From Prionace glauca (lineage: Eukaryota > Chordata > Chondrichthyes > Carcharhiniformes > Carcharhinidae): a stretch of 64,000 bases of DNA. Numbering within the stretch: the first letter of the stretch is position 1; every line of letters starts with the position of its first letter. The notes beneath the pieces are model-generated. The model saw nothing but the letters and a program-made list of their open reading frames with translations, was not told the DNA's origin and did not search any database. The stretch lies in contig CM075760.1 in NCBI GenBank assembly GCA_037974335.1, forward strand, positions 39,729,603-39,793,602, read 5' to 3'. Below, piece by piece: positions 33,180 through 44,402 of the stretch. Both the position numbers and the translations under genes were made by a program.

Positions 33180-33560
33180 TACAAAACATAACTATAGATT
33201 GTGAGGTTCACTCATAGAACTATATTACTTTATGATTTCAATTTGCAACATATTAAAAATAGATTGCACAAGTACATCTGTAGAATCTTAATTGTTTAGA
33301 TGTTAATTGTCCTTGTTCCTTTCAATTTATTTTCCCACTCAGTCCCTTCCTGCCTCTAGTTTCCACTTTTCACCTGTAATTGCTTTGCTTTTTTTCCCAA
33401 ATTTAGTTCAACGATTCAGAACCTAATTTTCTGCTCGGCATCTTAATCACTCCGGCAAAATTCCACTGAGCCACAAAAGGAAACTGTCAGGCGAGGCCAA
33501 TGAATAACAAAGATTCTCTCCCTTTCTGTCCACCGCCATCGGAACATTTCTTCGAATAGG
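33180..33560. other. Unassigned intergenic sequence
   Basis: No recognisable feature. Confidence 0.4.
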
Positions 33561-33567
33561 CACCATT

Positions 33568-33735
33568 GGGTGGCACGTTGCCTCACAGCGCCGGAGCCTC
33601 TGGTCACTGCCTCTGTGGAGTTTGCACTTTCTCGTCTGGGTTCCCCTCACAGTCCAAAGTTAGGTTGATCGGCCATACTAAATTGCCCTTTAGTGTTAGG
33701 GAAACTAGTAGGGCCAAGATAAAGTGGCCAATAAT
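33568..33735 (+). mobile_element. SINE fragment
   Basis: ggcacgttgcctcacagcgc (head), ctctgtggagtttgcacttt, cacagtccaaagttaggttg and atactaaattgccctt. The tail is lost and the centre shortened. Confidence 0.65.
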
Positions 33736-33769
33736 CATTAAAAAAACACTCGCATTGTAGCAGGATTGA

Positions 33770-34410
33770 AGTCTGATATTGATCAGAGACCAGAGCGAGT
33801 GAGAGAAGGTGTGTCTGATAAGGAAAAGGATATGAAAATGTGAATGAAGCCCCATTTTGAGAGCTGTTTTCTGAATTTCTTTTATGAATGGAAGCGACGC
33901 AAAGGTTTTCCTAGCCTGCTGGTATTGAATTGGAGGTAATGAGGACAAGCTTTACATATCCTCAGGAGACTGTATATCTGCTATCTGAACTTTCCTCTCG
34001 TGTTTTGAACACACGGTTGTCGAGTTACGAGAAGTGCTGACATTATTATCTCTTAAACAAATCCCAAACTCCGAGGGTCATGGCTCATTGAATACACGAT
34101 AACTAATCCGATTGAAGTTAGTAATTTTAAACAGAGGTGCCATTGAGAGACGTTACATTAGTGGAAATGTGAAAACTTCAAGATTGTTCCACGGAATGTA
34201 CAGTGACAGCCAGTACTTTTGTCCAAAGTGGCAGGTATACTTTTTAAGCACATCACCACAAACACATATCCCTTCCTTTGAACTATGTTGGGAAGGATTC
34301 CATAACTGATTATCAGACCCTGATAATGGGCCATTATCACTGAACGGCGGTAGAACCGCTCCTTCCTTCACCAACAAATACGAGCTTTACCCTTGAATTT
34401 ACCATTTATT
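33770..34410. other. Unassigned intergenic sequence
   Basis: No gene or classified repeat recognised. Confidence 0.4.
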
Positions 34411-34417
34411 TACCATT

Positions 34418-35397
34418 TATATAGATGATCTGGAGGAGGGAACCGAGTGCAGGGTGTCGAAATTTGCTGATGACACCAAGATTGGGGGAAAGGCAAATTG
34501 TGAAGAAGGTGTGGAGAGTCTGCAGAAGGATCTAGATAGGCTGGGCGAATGAGCCAGGAAATAGCAAATGGAATTTAATGTTGGCAAGTGTGAGGTGGTC
34601 CACTTTGGTAGGAAGAATGGTAGGAAGGACTATTACTTACGGGGCGAAAAACTGCAGCAGGCGACGGTGCAGAGGGACCTCGGGGTCCTTGTGCATGAGT
34701 CGCAAAAACCCAGCTTGCAGGTGCAGCAGGTGGTCAGGAAGGCGAATGGGATGCTGGCCTTCATAGCGAGGGGGATTGAATATAAAAGTAGGGAGGTCTT
34801 GCTGCAGCTGTATAGGGCATTGGGGAGGCCGCAGCTGGAGTACTGTGTGCAGTTTTGGGCGCCGCACCTGCGCAAGGATATTTTGGACCTGGAGGGAGTG
34901 CAGAGGAGGTTTACTAGGCTGATACCGGAGTTGAGGGGATTGAGCTATGAGGAGAGGCTGAATAAACTAGGCTTGTACTCGTTAGAGTTTAGAAGAATGA
35001 GGGGAGATCTCATTGTGACGTATAAGATGATGAATGGGATGGATAGGATAGAGGTGGAGAGACTGTTCCCGCTCAAAAAAGACAGTAGGACTCGGGGGCA
35101 CAGCCTCAAGGTGAAGGGGAGGCGGTTTAGAACAGAGTTGAGGAGGAACTTCTTCACTCAAAGGGTGGTGAATCTCTGGAATTCTCTGCCCGTTGAAGTG
35201 GTGGAGGCTGCCTCGCTAAATATTTTTAAGAAACGGGTTGATGGGTTTTTGATAAGAGAGGGGATTAAGGGTTATGGGGAGAGGGCGGGAAGGTGGAGCT
35301 GAGCCACGACAGATCAGCCATGATCTTATTGAATGGTGGGGCAGGCTCGAAAGGCCAGATGGCCTACTCCTGCTCCTATTTCTTATGTTCTTATGAA
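34418..35397 (+). mobile_element. CR1-like LINE, relatively young 3' 1 kb
   Basis: The RT frame begins IDDLEEGTE, has the catalytic box [10 protein letters not shown], and after two in-frame stops at former Trp codons (TGA and TAG near 34550-34563) runs uninterrupted for 244 codons to the family C-terminus (FFTQRVVNLWNSLPVEVVEA). The 3' tail is tcctatttcttatgttctta. It is 5'-truncated within the RT domain. The long intact frame makes it the youngest-looking LINE copy in the window. Confidence 0.92.
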
Positions 35398-35766
35398 TTG
35401 GGAGTTTCTCTTCGAACGGCAGGGACGTTGACAATGTGGTGAATCAATCAATCACTCCGACATAAAATGCAATAAGTGTTCAATAATTGTCTCAGTGTTG
35501 CCTGAGGGAAATCTCGCAGTCATGGCTGAGCCGATGGTAAGGCTTAAACGGACTGATCCCGAATGAACCAAATCCTGGAGCAAGCCTGAGTTTGACGGTC
35601 ACAATAATCAGTATCGGGTTTAACTGTCACCATCTGCTGTGTAAAACGGAAATATTCCTTCCATAAAGCACTGACTGTTCCCCGGCTCTGAGTGTTTCTA
35701 ATCATTGGCAGCCAGCCACTGGCAGCCAGCTCACCAGCCTGCCTATTCTCAATGTCACTGGGAACA

Positions 35767-35783
35767 TCAGGAAGTGAAGTGAA
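35767..35783 (+). promoter_or_regulatory. ETS/decamer-like promoter element of the V at 35877
   Basis: tcaggaagtgaagtgaa, about 100 bp upstream of the leader ATG, contains an ETS core (GGAAGT) and a partial match to the TCR V decamer AGTGAYRTCA. A weaker version of the site upstream of the V at 38068. Function inferred. Confidence 0.3.
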
Positions 35784-35876
35784 AACATCCTGAGACTCAC
35801 AGCAGATTACTGAGGGCGGGGTTTAGAACATGTCTTCAAAATCCCCAACTCCTCTTCCACAGAGCAGACAGAGACA

Positions 35877-36339
35877 ATGCGGCTGCTCAGCATCTGGGTT
35901 GTGTGGGCAATATTTCTGACAGGTAAATGTGGACCAAACACATTTCAACTTTGTTTTTTACATTTTTGAAACATGGTGTAAAACAAAATTTTCAACAGGC
36001 GCCGGTCAGATTTTTTTATATTTGTTTTTCAGACCTGATTCATGGAGATTCTGTCACTCAGTCGCCTTCCTCAGATGTTAGGACAGAAGGAAAAGCGGTG
36101 ACTTTAAATTGTAAATATGATACTGAACAGAGCTCCTACGTTCTTTACTGGTACCGGCAGCACCCAGACTCACAGCCTGAGTTTATATTGTGGAAACACT
36201 CGATCAGTGGTGAAGATAAAGCCGATTTTGCCAAAAGCCGTTTCTCTGTTGAGCTCCAGACTGAGAATAAATTCACCAGTTTAACTGTCCGGGACCTGAA
36301 GCTGGCTGACGCCGCCGTGTATTACTGCGCTTTCAGACT
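35877..36339 (+). CDS. Intact TCR alpha/delta V gene
   Basis: Leader exon 35877-35922 encodes MRLLSIWVVWAIFLT and ends in phase 1 before GTAAAT. The 110-bp intron ends in TTTTTCAG. Exon 36033-36339 encodes DLIHGDSVTQSPSS, first Cys in VTLNC, FR2 VLYWYRQHPDSQPEF, FR3 DKADFAKSRFSV, then LADAAVYYCAFR. No stop or frameshift, and a strong 23-RSS follows. The open frame continues past the RSS by chance; this is germline and not expressed unless rearranged. It would form the variable domain of a TCR alpha or delta chain. Confidence 0.92.
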
Positions 36340-36378
36340 CACAGTGACAGAAAACAAGCTCAGCCCTGTACAAAAACT
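36340..36378 (+). other. 23-RSS of the V at 35877
   Basis: Perfect heptamer CACAGTG, spacer of exactly 23 bp, nonamer ACAAAAACT (8 of 9). Confidence 0.93.
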
Positions 36379-36379
36379 G

Positions 36380-37860
36380 TTCTTCTTTTTGCTGCAGAAT
36401 GCAGCTGCTATCTGTTGTCGCTTGTGTAAAATCACGGTCGGTGTAGCCACAATGCGCAGAGAAAGGAAAACAAAGCAACTTCGAATGAAACTGTTCCCAG
36501 GAGCACAAACACAAACAAACTGCCGATTTCAATCCGACAAACAGATCAGCACAGAGTCATATTTGAAGATACCGGTTCTAATCCCCGCCTTTAATAATTT
36601 GTTCTCTGTCCTCAGGATGTTCATGCCTCACTTCCGTCTGTGTCTCTGGTTCAGTGAGACCACTTGGTGGCGATCTGGTGCTGACATGGAAAGAAAAGTC
36701 TACAGTCATATCTTGATAGGGGAACGGCCGCACTTTCAGAGACTGGGGTAGGTGGAGGAGGTGGTCGGGGAAAGTAATCCTGATCTGTATATTATCATCG
36801 GAAAAAATTGCATTGTTAGTGCTGACAGAAACCACAGCAGTCTCCGGGAAACATTCTGAAGCTCAGTGGGCACGGGGGAAAATCCACTTGGGGTTGGTTT
36901 AAAGATCACAGTCACCGCTTTGCGAAATCTGTTCAACGCGTATAAGTTTTCTCTTATTCGGCAACACACTCTGTTTAAATAATCTGTGTGAGCAGGCCGC
37001 AGTCAAAAGCTCCAGAAAACTGGGAGACGATATGGAGAGATGATTGTTCAATGTTACAGTCACGGAAAACACATCGAAAGGAAAAAAAGCACATTGAAGT
37101 AATGAAATTTATGAAGATTGCTGTCAGTATAACTGTACACTGGAGTTAACTAATACCATTCCGCAAATGTTCTTGATGTTGTTTTAGTTTTGAGGCTGCT
37201 GGTGACTCAGACTTTCGAGGCGGAACTTTTGATTTTGTTTTGCAATGCGAGCGCTGTTTGGAACACCCAGTCCTGAATCTGTTACTTCTCTACTGGCTGT
37301 GTAGCTCAGAAATGCAGTATCAGAGAAAACATCTCCGTGATATTTCAAGGGACCGTTTTGTTTCTTTTGTGAAAATCAGCAGAGATCTTGTCTTGTACGT
37401 TTGGAGACATTTTTCAGCCCTCAGAAAAGGAGAGAATCTGGAGAATGTATCCACAAGATAGATCGCATCAGACCCGAACAGAGGAGTTAAATGTGAGGCT
37501 CACTTCAATTAAGCAATTAGATGTAAACCTTTAACGTTTATTTGATAAACCAACCTTTTTAGCATACACTAAATTTGGAAGTTTCACCTATTCACTTTCG
37601 TAGTATTTCCTCGCTCTGTTTGATATGTCTCTATCACAGGAAAAATCTTAAATCATCTTCCCAATTGACCCCCGTCTCAAACTCAGTCTGATTAATGACA
37701 GTGACTCAAATACTCGGAACAGCTTCATCCACATTCAACACTTGCATTTCCTTCTTCAAAGCGATTTCTTCCAGGTCAATTGAACGTAAAAATGTGTCTT
37801 AGCTCAATTAGGATCAACCGAGCTGTGTTTACTCGCCTCGCTCTGAACAGCAGAGTGTCT
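36380..37860. other. Unassigned sequence between two V genes
   Basis: No further V, J, tRNA or classified repeat recognised in about 1.5 kb. Confidence 0.4.
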
Positions 37861-37906
37861 GGTCAATGTCTCAGTTCCCTGTAATCAACAATTGTGTTGA
37901 AGTCAA

Positions 37907-37975
37907 TGACGTCAGGCCAATCAGATCCAATGATTTCAGCTCTTCGTGCCAAACGTCCTGTAGGAAGTGACATCA
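37907..37975 (+). promoter_or_regulatory. CRE and TCR-V decamer upstream of the V at 38068
   Basis: A perfect CRE octamer TGACGTCA (37907-37914), a CCAAT box next to it (GGCCAATC), and AGTGACATCA (37966-37975), an exact match to the AGTGAYRTCA decamer known from TCR V-beta promoters, preceded by an ETS core (AGGAAGTG). They lie 160 and 93 bp upstream of the ATG, the spacing expected of V promoters. Confidence 0.55.
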
Positions 37976-38067
37976 GACCAGCCTCAGCCAATGGTCTCAG
38001 CCTTGTCTTGTTCGATATTCTGAGCTTTGGGAGACACAAGAGTCCCTGGAATCCAGGAACAGCAGCA

Positions 38068-39076
38068 ATGCGGCGCTCGGTCCTCACTGTGATCTGGGTG
38101 ACATTCATTGTCGGTAAGTTTCACTCTTTAAACAGGAGTGTAACTTCTAGGGGAATAAATTTGAAAAGCAGGGCGCTCCAGTTCATCAGACATCGGGCCT
38201 GCCTTAGAGCATTTGAGTCTTTGCTCTTGGCTTTTCCTTACAGGAATATCGGTTGGCAAAACTCACAGCAAACCTGATACCAGAATTGGGAGATGGCAAC
38301 AACAGAATGCAATCTAAACATTAATTTATCTTCTGGCAGAAGATTAAAGAGTAACCTGATTGATGTATTTATAATGATGAAGAGGTTCAGTACGGCGGAC
38401 GGGGAAAGGATGATTCCATTCGGGGAGGATTCCAAATCGATATCCCATAAATCTGAGTGAAATGAAAAGATCAACTGGAAATTACAACGAATCTCCTTTC
38501 GAGGGAGTTCTATAGAAAGTGACTCACATTAACACAATGAACACTTGAAGAGAGGAATAAAGATACAGTTGGGATGGGGAAAGATTAGTCAGTGAGGGGG
38601 AAAGGGACAGAGGCATTGAGATCGCGGACTCTTCTGGGGATTCTGAACGGGAACGTAGATCAGTTGGAGCGAGTTTGATATTATTTAATGTCTATTTTTA
38701 TGTTACACCGACTGTGAATTTTCACCCTCCGTTCAGCTGAATGTTTTTTCTTTCTTTTACCGTGTTTTCCAGATCTGAGCAATGGAGATTCTGTTCCTCA
38801 TCAGGAATCCTCACTCACACGGACAGAGGGAGAAAGTGTCACTTTAAGCTGCACCTATACCGACGATGCAGATTATTTATTCTGGTACCGTCAATACCCA
38901 GGCAGACAGCCTGAGTTTGCGGTCCAGAGGAGTACGAGCGGCCGTGCTGAATGGAAGGCGGATTTCGCTCAGAGTCGGTTTTCTGATACAATTGAGAAAT
39001 CAGAAAAGTTGTACCGATTGACCATCTCGGAGCTGCTGCTGTCTGACACCGCGGTCTATTACTGTGCACAGAATCT
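38068..39076 (+). CDS. Intact TCR alpha/delta V gene
   Basis: Leader exon 38068-38113 encodes MRRSVLTVIWVTFIV and ends in phase 1 before GTAAGT. A 659-bp intron, longer than in the other V genes here, ends in TTTTCCAG. Exon 38773-39076 encodes DLSNGDSVPHQESS, first Cys VTLSC, FR2 YLFWYRQYPGRQPEF, FR3 WKADFAQSRFSD, and LSDTAVYYCAQN. No stop or frameshift. Related to the V at 35877, as shared HGDSV/NGDSV starts and leader length show. Germline element for a TCR alpha or delta chain. Confidence 0.93.
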
Positions 39077-39115
39077 CACAGTGATGAAAATTGGTGAAAT
39101 CCTCGTACAAAAACT
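39077..39115 (+). other. 23-RSS of the V at 38068
   Basis: Perfect heptamer CACAGTG, exact 23-bp spacer, nonamer ACAAAAACT (8 of 9). Confidence 0.93.
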
Positions 39116-39119
39116 GCCG

Positions 39120-39690
39120 CAGGTTTCTGGGTCACAGCTGTTGTCTGCTGGGTGCCGGTTATAACAGCGGGTCTGACATTGACACGTGAATGTATTCCCA
39201 TGAACACAAACCCCGAGAACAATCCACATAAACACCATTCAAAACCGTTAACATCGAAGGCAGATTCCTGCTGATTCTTAAATTCGCTGTACGAGGGAAG
39301 AATTGGCTGCTGTTTATTTGGGGGTCACTCGGCACTAACATTGAAAATACAAGCGAAGTATCATTCAATAGTGTAAACTGAAACCTGCCAGCTGAGGCAA
39401 ACCCTAATAACTAACCGTAACTAAACACCTCTCATTTAAATTCATTTACAGACTGAGAATTATTACCATGAGGAATACAAAAGGATTGTTCCAGTCATGA
39501 TTAGGAGCTGAAAAACAATGATTAATATAATTAATGATTTCAAGCAGAAGAATTGTTATGGCCTCATCAGTGGAACAGATGATATGAAAACAGGTTAAAT
39601 ACAGTCACCAGTTTCTGAGTGAAAAACTGCTTCCACTTCACTGGAGGTCGGAGAGTTTACTGTTTAATTCAATTAAAGTATTTCTTGTCA
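39120..39690. other. Unassigned intergenic sequence
   Basis: Nothing recognised between the V at 38068 and the start of the tRNA-bearing duplicated blocks. Confidence 0.4.
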
Positions 39691-39699
39691 TTGAGCCCG

Positions 39700-40110
39700 A
39701 GATTTGGACCCAGATCTGCGAAATATTTATGTCAGTAGAAACAATAAAATTTACCCCATTAAAAAACCATATCCTAACCTACATCACCATTTCTATCGTC
39801 AGCGCTTTGGACCCTATCGCTCTCTTCTCTTTTCTTTACACGTGATATCTCCAATTCAGACGCAAAAGAGGAAACCTCTCTGATACGGACAAGACCTGTG
39901 GTGACCAGGAAGTAACGCAGTGTCGTTACACAGAAATGAGTCTACATTACCTAATCAGGAATCGAACCGGGGTCATAGCAATGAAAGTGCTGAATCCTAA
40001 TCACTAGACCATCAGTGAAGATGATGCAAGCGCTTTAAAAAAGAACTAATTTATCCATGAACCATCTGCCTTCCATTTTTTTACTTCAGACTTTTCATTC
40101 ACCAAAAACA
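39700..40110. repeat. Duplicated tRNA-Glu block (paralogue of 62600-62920)
   Basis: Shared with 62600-62920 in the same orientation: caattcagacgcaaaagagg versus caattcagatactgaaaagg, aggaagtaacgcag versus gggaagtaacacag, then the tRNA-Glu, then aatttatccatgaaccatct versus aatttatccatgagccacct. A third copy of the distal part lies at 58165-58260. Confidence 0.65.
39947..40018 (-). pseudogene. tRNA-Glu(TTC), degenerate
   Basis: 72 bp that fold as tRNA-Glu by comparison with the intact copy at 62787: GGTCTAGTGATTAGGATTCA (D arm side), anticodon TTC and GGTTCGATTCC (T arm). The acceptor stem is mismatched (TCACTGA against TTAGGTA) and the anticodon stem carries changes. Probably inactive. Confidence 0.7.
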
Positions 40111-40684
40111 AGCTTTTCCTTTCATCTGTCATGTTTAGATGGAACACAAGGGACTGTATCAGCCAATATAAACAGCGTTTCCTGTTCGCTAGAACATGAA
40201 ATCGACAGTGAGGTGAAACAGTCCCGCAAGCTGCTCGTGTGACACGTTCAATTCCTAAATCCCACCAACCTCATCACTGTGGCTTCTGTGGAACTTACAA
40301 GGCAATACACGGCAGGCATTCATCACGGAGAGCAACTGGCACAATCATTTACCAAATGCTATCATATCGCTTCTCTTCCTGTTTCTGTCGCTGCCTCTTA
40401 TCCAGCTCCCTCTGGCTGTCCAGCTCCCAGAGCCAATTAGCTGTTTGATAGAAGCACAGACAGTTGGTGAACCCGAGCTTTACCTGGAAAGCAGGGAAAG
40501 CGATTATATGACACACGGCATTGAGAGGAGATGGAGTTTAGAGGTGACAGTACAAAGAGACAGAGATATCTCATCTTCCTGATCCAGTTACTGATGACAG
40601 GAATGTACAGAGTGCGAATAATCCACTGTCAAACTCTCCTTCCAGTCTTGAGCACGGAGTTAAGTTTTGAAGTGTTTGAAGTTT

Positions 40685-40770
40685 TGCTACAGTCATTCAG
40701 GGTTTTGTTGAGACCACATTTGGAATAGTGTGTGCAGTTTGGATCCCCGTATTTTAGACAAAATAAAAAC
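40685..40770 (+). mobile_element. CR1-like RT fragment
   Basis: The frame reads LLQSFRVLLRPHLE, stop, CVQFGSPYFR, matching LLQLYRALGRPQLEYCVQFW of the CR1-like element at 34418. A remnant of the palindromic repeat (acagaaaatgctggaaattc) follows at 40800. Confidence 0.6.
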
Positions 40771-40879
40771 AAAATCTGAGGATGCTGGAAACTGAATCAA
40801 AAACAGAAAATGCTGGAAATTCTCAACAGCTTTAATGAGAAGGAATAGTTAGCATTGAAAAACTGCAGGAACTCTATGA

Positions 40880-42210
40880 TTGTATGCGTTTGATAGGGTG
40901 GAAGCTGAGGCATTATTTTCCCTGATCCGGGAATATAAAACACGGGGCACAATCCAGGATAAGGCGCTGATAATTCACGATCAGGAAAAATTGCTTCACT
41001 CAAAGGGTAGTGAAGCTTTCAAATTCTCTACGCCAGAGGGCTGTAGATGCTCCATCATTGAACACATTTCAATTTGGGTTAGACAGATTTATGATCTATA
41101 AAATAATGAATGGAAGCAGGGATATGGAATTGGAACAAATGCTCGGTCACAAATTCATGTCTGGATTCTAATTGTTAAGTTTAATGGTATAATGGAAGCA
41201 TGTATACAACGTTATATGTAAGATGTCGGTAGTCAATAGTCATTAAGTAATGTTGGCGACAACAGATAACAGTGTAGCCGGTAACACTTGAGAGATGTTT
41301 TTTTTTGATGCCCACGGAACCTATTGCCAACCCGCAGCGGTTCGCTTAAGAAGGGTGACGGTGAGAAAATAGTGCAAGCTCCGTACCTGGGTGGGCTCGA
41401 ACCACCAACCTTTCGGTTCATAGCCGAATACGCTGACCCATTGCGCCGCCGAGACTGAGACAGCAGCTGATGCCGATATTCTAAACAAGGATGTCAATGA
41501 CCACAATTCTATTTCTGCAAAACTTTGTTCCAGAACTGCAGCGTGACAGCACCGTGTACAATTCTATACAAGTCTCTTCAGTTACGTTGATCCTGCAACA
41601 TTGCTGTAATGTGTTGGCCATTCCCTTTCTCCTATGAATGTGCAGGTAATATGAATCCATGTGTCTTATTGCAGGGAGGAATTCAATGGGACGGAAGGGA
41701 ACTGACAAACAGAAGCCCAAGGATCCAATATTTACTCTCAATCATCAATAACACCGTTCCCAGCTGCAACTCCATCCTAATATTGTGATCCATTTCCCTC
41801 AGGGTCTGTCCCAAGATTTAATATTTCCCTTCTTTTGTCCTCATTTTGAAGTGAAATTCACTTCAATGCCCAACATAAATTGAATTGCAAACCTGAAGGT
41901 TGACCTTGGGGAACAAGTCTCTGGGTAAAACAGATGCCCATTTCTAGATTCACAGCACTCAGCGTTTCACGCAAATGAAATAATTTAACACTGAAAAGTT
42001 TTGCAAACTTGGTGTGAATATTGACTGTGATTCACTCAGGTATCGGGTAAATGCTGCTCGATGGTTCAGTGAGAGGGATATAATCTATGTACGTTTTGCT
42101 CAGCTTGTGTTCGGTGTACTGGGAGGCTTCAACCGGGTTGAATTTTGTGTCCCAGGGATATGCAGTAATCCACTGATTGAAGCTGCAGTCGCGGGGAACG
42201 TAGACAGGAA
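40880..42210. repeat. tRNA-Asn block, copy A
   Basis: Collinear and inverted relative to 52440-53720 (copy B). Matches include the LINE-derived words tcattgaacacatttcaattt, the tRNA-Asn, caacattgctgtaatgtgttg, ttccctcagg with the following text, actgaaaagttttgcaaact and ggttcagtgagagggatata. The left part (40880-41455) is also shared, in direct orientation, with 62920-63500 (copy C). Confidence 0.7.
41382..41455 (-). tRNA. tRNA-Asn-like gene with anticodon ATG
   Basis: 74 bp with the body of eukaryotic tRNA-Asn: GGCGCAATGGGTCAGCGTAT (D arm), anticodon arm TTCGG-CTATGAA-CCGAA, T arm GGTGG-TTCGAGC-CCACC. The anticodon position reads ATG in place of GTT, which would read His codons. The acceptor stem GTCTCGG / CAGGTAC has two weak pairs. 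May be a pseudogene or an anticodon-shifted tRNA. Confidence 0.65.
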
Positions 42211-42249
42211 AACAGAATTAAATGGTTTTATTTGTCCGGGATTCCTTTT

Positions 42250-43250
42250 TTTCAATATTCCACTTCCTCCTTTTTTGCCATTAGTTCATTTTTCTAATGT
42301 AATTTTCAAAGGATAGCCACTGTTAAGTTCTGGACACTAAGCAACTGATCTCCGCAATTATCATTACAGCTTTTCTTCCTTTACTTTCCTTGAACAGGCT
42401 GTGTCAGAATGCAAGACTGATACAGCTGCTGCTTGGGAGCTCAAAAGCGACTGGAGTCTACGCTGGAGATGTCTATGCAAGCGTGTCAGGTAATTGTTCC
42501 ATCCAATGTTGGTGAGTGTTTATCACAGATGGATATGAATAGTGGGTCGATGAACAGAATTTTCTGATCGATTGCCCTGGACTGTAAAACAGTGCTGTAA
42601 TAAATGGGGAACGGCATGCCATGACATAGATAGAGGCACGTGATAAGTCAACGTACATGAGAAACTGCTCAGTTTTGTTTCATCATTGAGTACAGGCAGA
42701 CACTTAGCTTATGCATCAAGAGGAAGCTCGCTGATTTGTGCAGGTACATTGTGCAGCATTTCTTGTCATTCAGCCATCTAAGTTTTACAATTTCATAACT
42801 TTTCTTGTCCCTAATTAAACATCTCATCCGAAATCCGGCACCTCTCACATTTCATCATTCCCCTCGGTTTGCACTGGCGCGTCTGAATACATCGTGAGAC
42901 TGGGATTGTGAAAACATCTGCTTCACAGGCGATAGAGCGAAGAACTGAACCTCCCCTGGCAAATGGTGTTTGTAGAATAATACTTGTACTGTTAATTTGT
43001 ACTGTAACTGAACTAGAGAACATAGTACACATTGCACAGAACCATCATTTTAACATCGTTCTTCAGAGTAAAGAATTAAGAAAAACTACTCTGACAGATG
43101 AGGAAACCGAGAATCAGTGCGGATCTGCTGGACTTCCTAGAGATGAATGAGATTTAGGCGCCAGAATGTTTCATACACAGAGTAAAAAAAGGATCAAGTA
43201 TAACTAACAGATCATTTTAAATCTCTTCCCTTTAAAAATACTTGATTTTG
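42250..43250. other. Unassigned intergenic sequence
   Basis: No tRNA or classified repeat seen. From 43260 to 43400 a short stretch (taccatgggatgtgtattac) is related to copy B around 52690. Confidence 0.4.
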
Positions 43251-43699
43251 TTTAAAAGCTGACTGTGGTCAATCTCAAATAAGTACCATGGGATGTGTAT
43301 TACCCAGTGACTCGATTCCTTTTGTTGGTCAGTCATGTTTGCAATTCAATGTTGTATACTTCAGAGATATTTCATTCAGAATGTGGAGATATGTAATGAA
43401 TAAAAATATATTACATTAAACATTGAGCAGCAAACAAGTACTGGGCAGAACTGATTGAAATTATTCAAAGGAAGATGAGAATGATGCATTAGTGATTAAG
43501 CAGAAATCATTGCTCCTTAAATATTTACTGGGCTACCGCTTTTGAATGTTGAAGTTAATGATAAGTTGAGAAATCAGGTTGAAAGAAACGTTTTTTATCT
43601 TGTGTTAAGTGACATGGGCTCTCACTGTAACCATTAGGACCTGCAGCAACAGCGTGGAGTTGGACATTGTGGTCAATTGGTGGCGTTATATTGCAAGCT

Positions 43700-43772
43700 G
43701 TTTCTGTAGTGTAGTGGTTATCACATTCGCCTAACACGCGAAAGGTCCCTGGTTCGAAACCAGGCAGAAACA
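43700..43772 (+). tRNA. tRNA-Val(AAC)
   Basis: 73 bp; perfect acceptor stem GTTTCTG / CAGAAAC, D arm GTAGTGGTTATCAC, anticodon arm TTCGC-CTAACAC-GCGAA (anticodon AAC), T arm CCTGG-TTCGAAA-CCAGG and discriminator A. Flanks on both sides are inverted copies of those of the tRNA-Val(CAC) at 62294. Predicted functional. Confidence 0.93.
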
Positions 43773-44402
43773 TTAGCTTATTTATTATGAGGTAGTTTTG
43801 CGTGGTTTCAGTTTTTGCTGCACATATTCCGAATCTCGATGTTACAGCCATATTATCTTTGCTCTGACCTCGGCCACAAGTGCTCTCAGCTAAATCATAA
43901 ATGTTGTATTTTAAGACGCAATGAGGAAATAAATGTGTGTATTTGGACACCGTGCACAAACCAGCAACTTGTTCAGTCCACAACAGAACTTAATGGATTC
44001 ATAAATGCAGACTAGCATAGTTAATTTCAATGTAAATATTGAAAAGAAATGCTGAGAAAACCAAAAGAAACCATCTGGCATTGAGTCTTTCGAAAGCATG
44101 TGTCTTTGTGCTTGGGATTTTAAACTGAAGAAAGCAGGCTGCAGAAAACAACTTTGTAACATTTGTGTCCAAAGCAGCAGCCGGAGTCCCAGCAGGAAAT
44201 ACTTAATCCTGTCGCTGAAAGAACATTAGTTAACCCAGGCTCCTAATTTCAAACTGATATAATTATCTTGTGGGACTGCGTCATTGCCAGCAAATGATGG
44301 CAGGAGGAAGAGATTTTGACCAATTCAATCCAGTGTGTGTGTTTAAACTGCACCGGGTTTGACATTGTAAAGGGAGAGAGAGGGTTGGCCTCGGCAGCGG
44401 CC

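Noticed and set aside
36340-36751. Open frame continuing 130 codons past the V at 35877
   Set aside because: It crosses a good RSS and has no domain. It is germline read-through, not coding.
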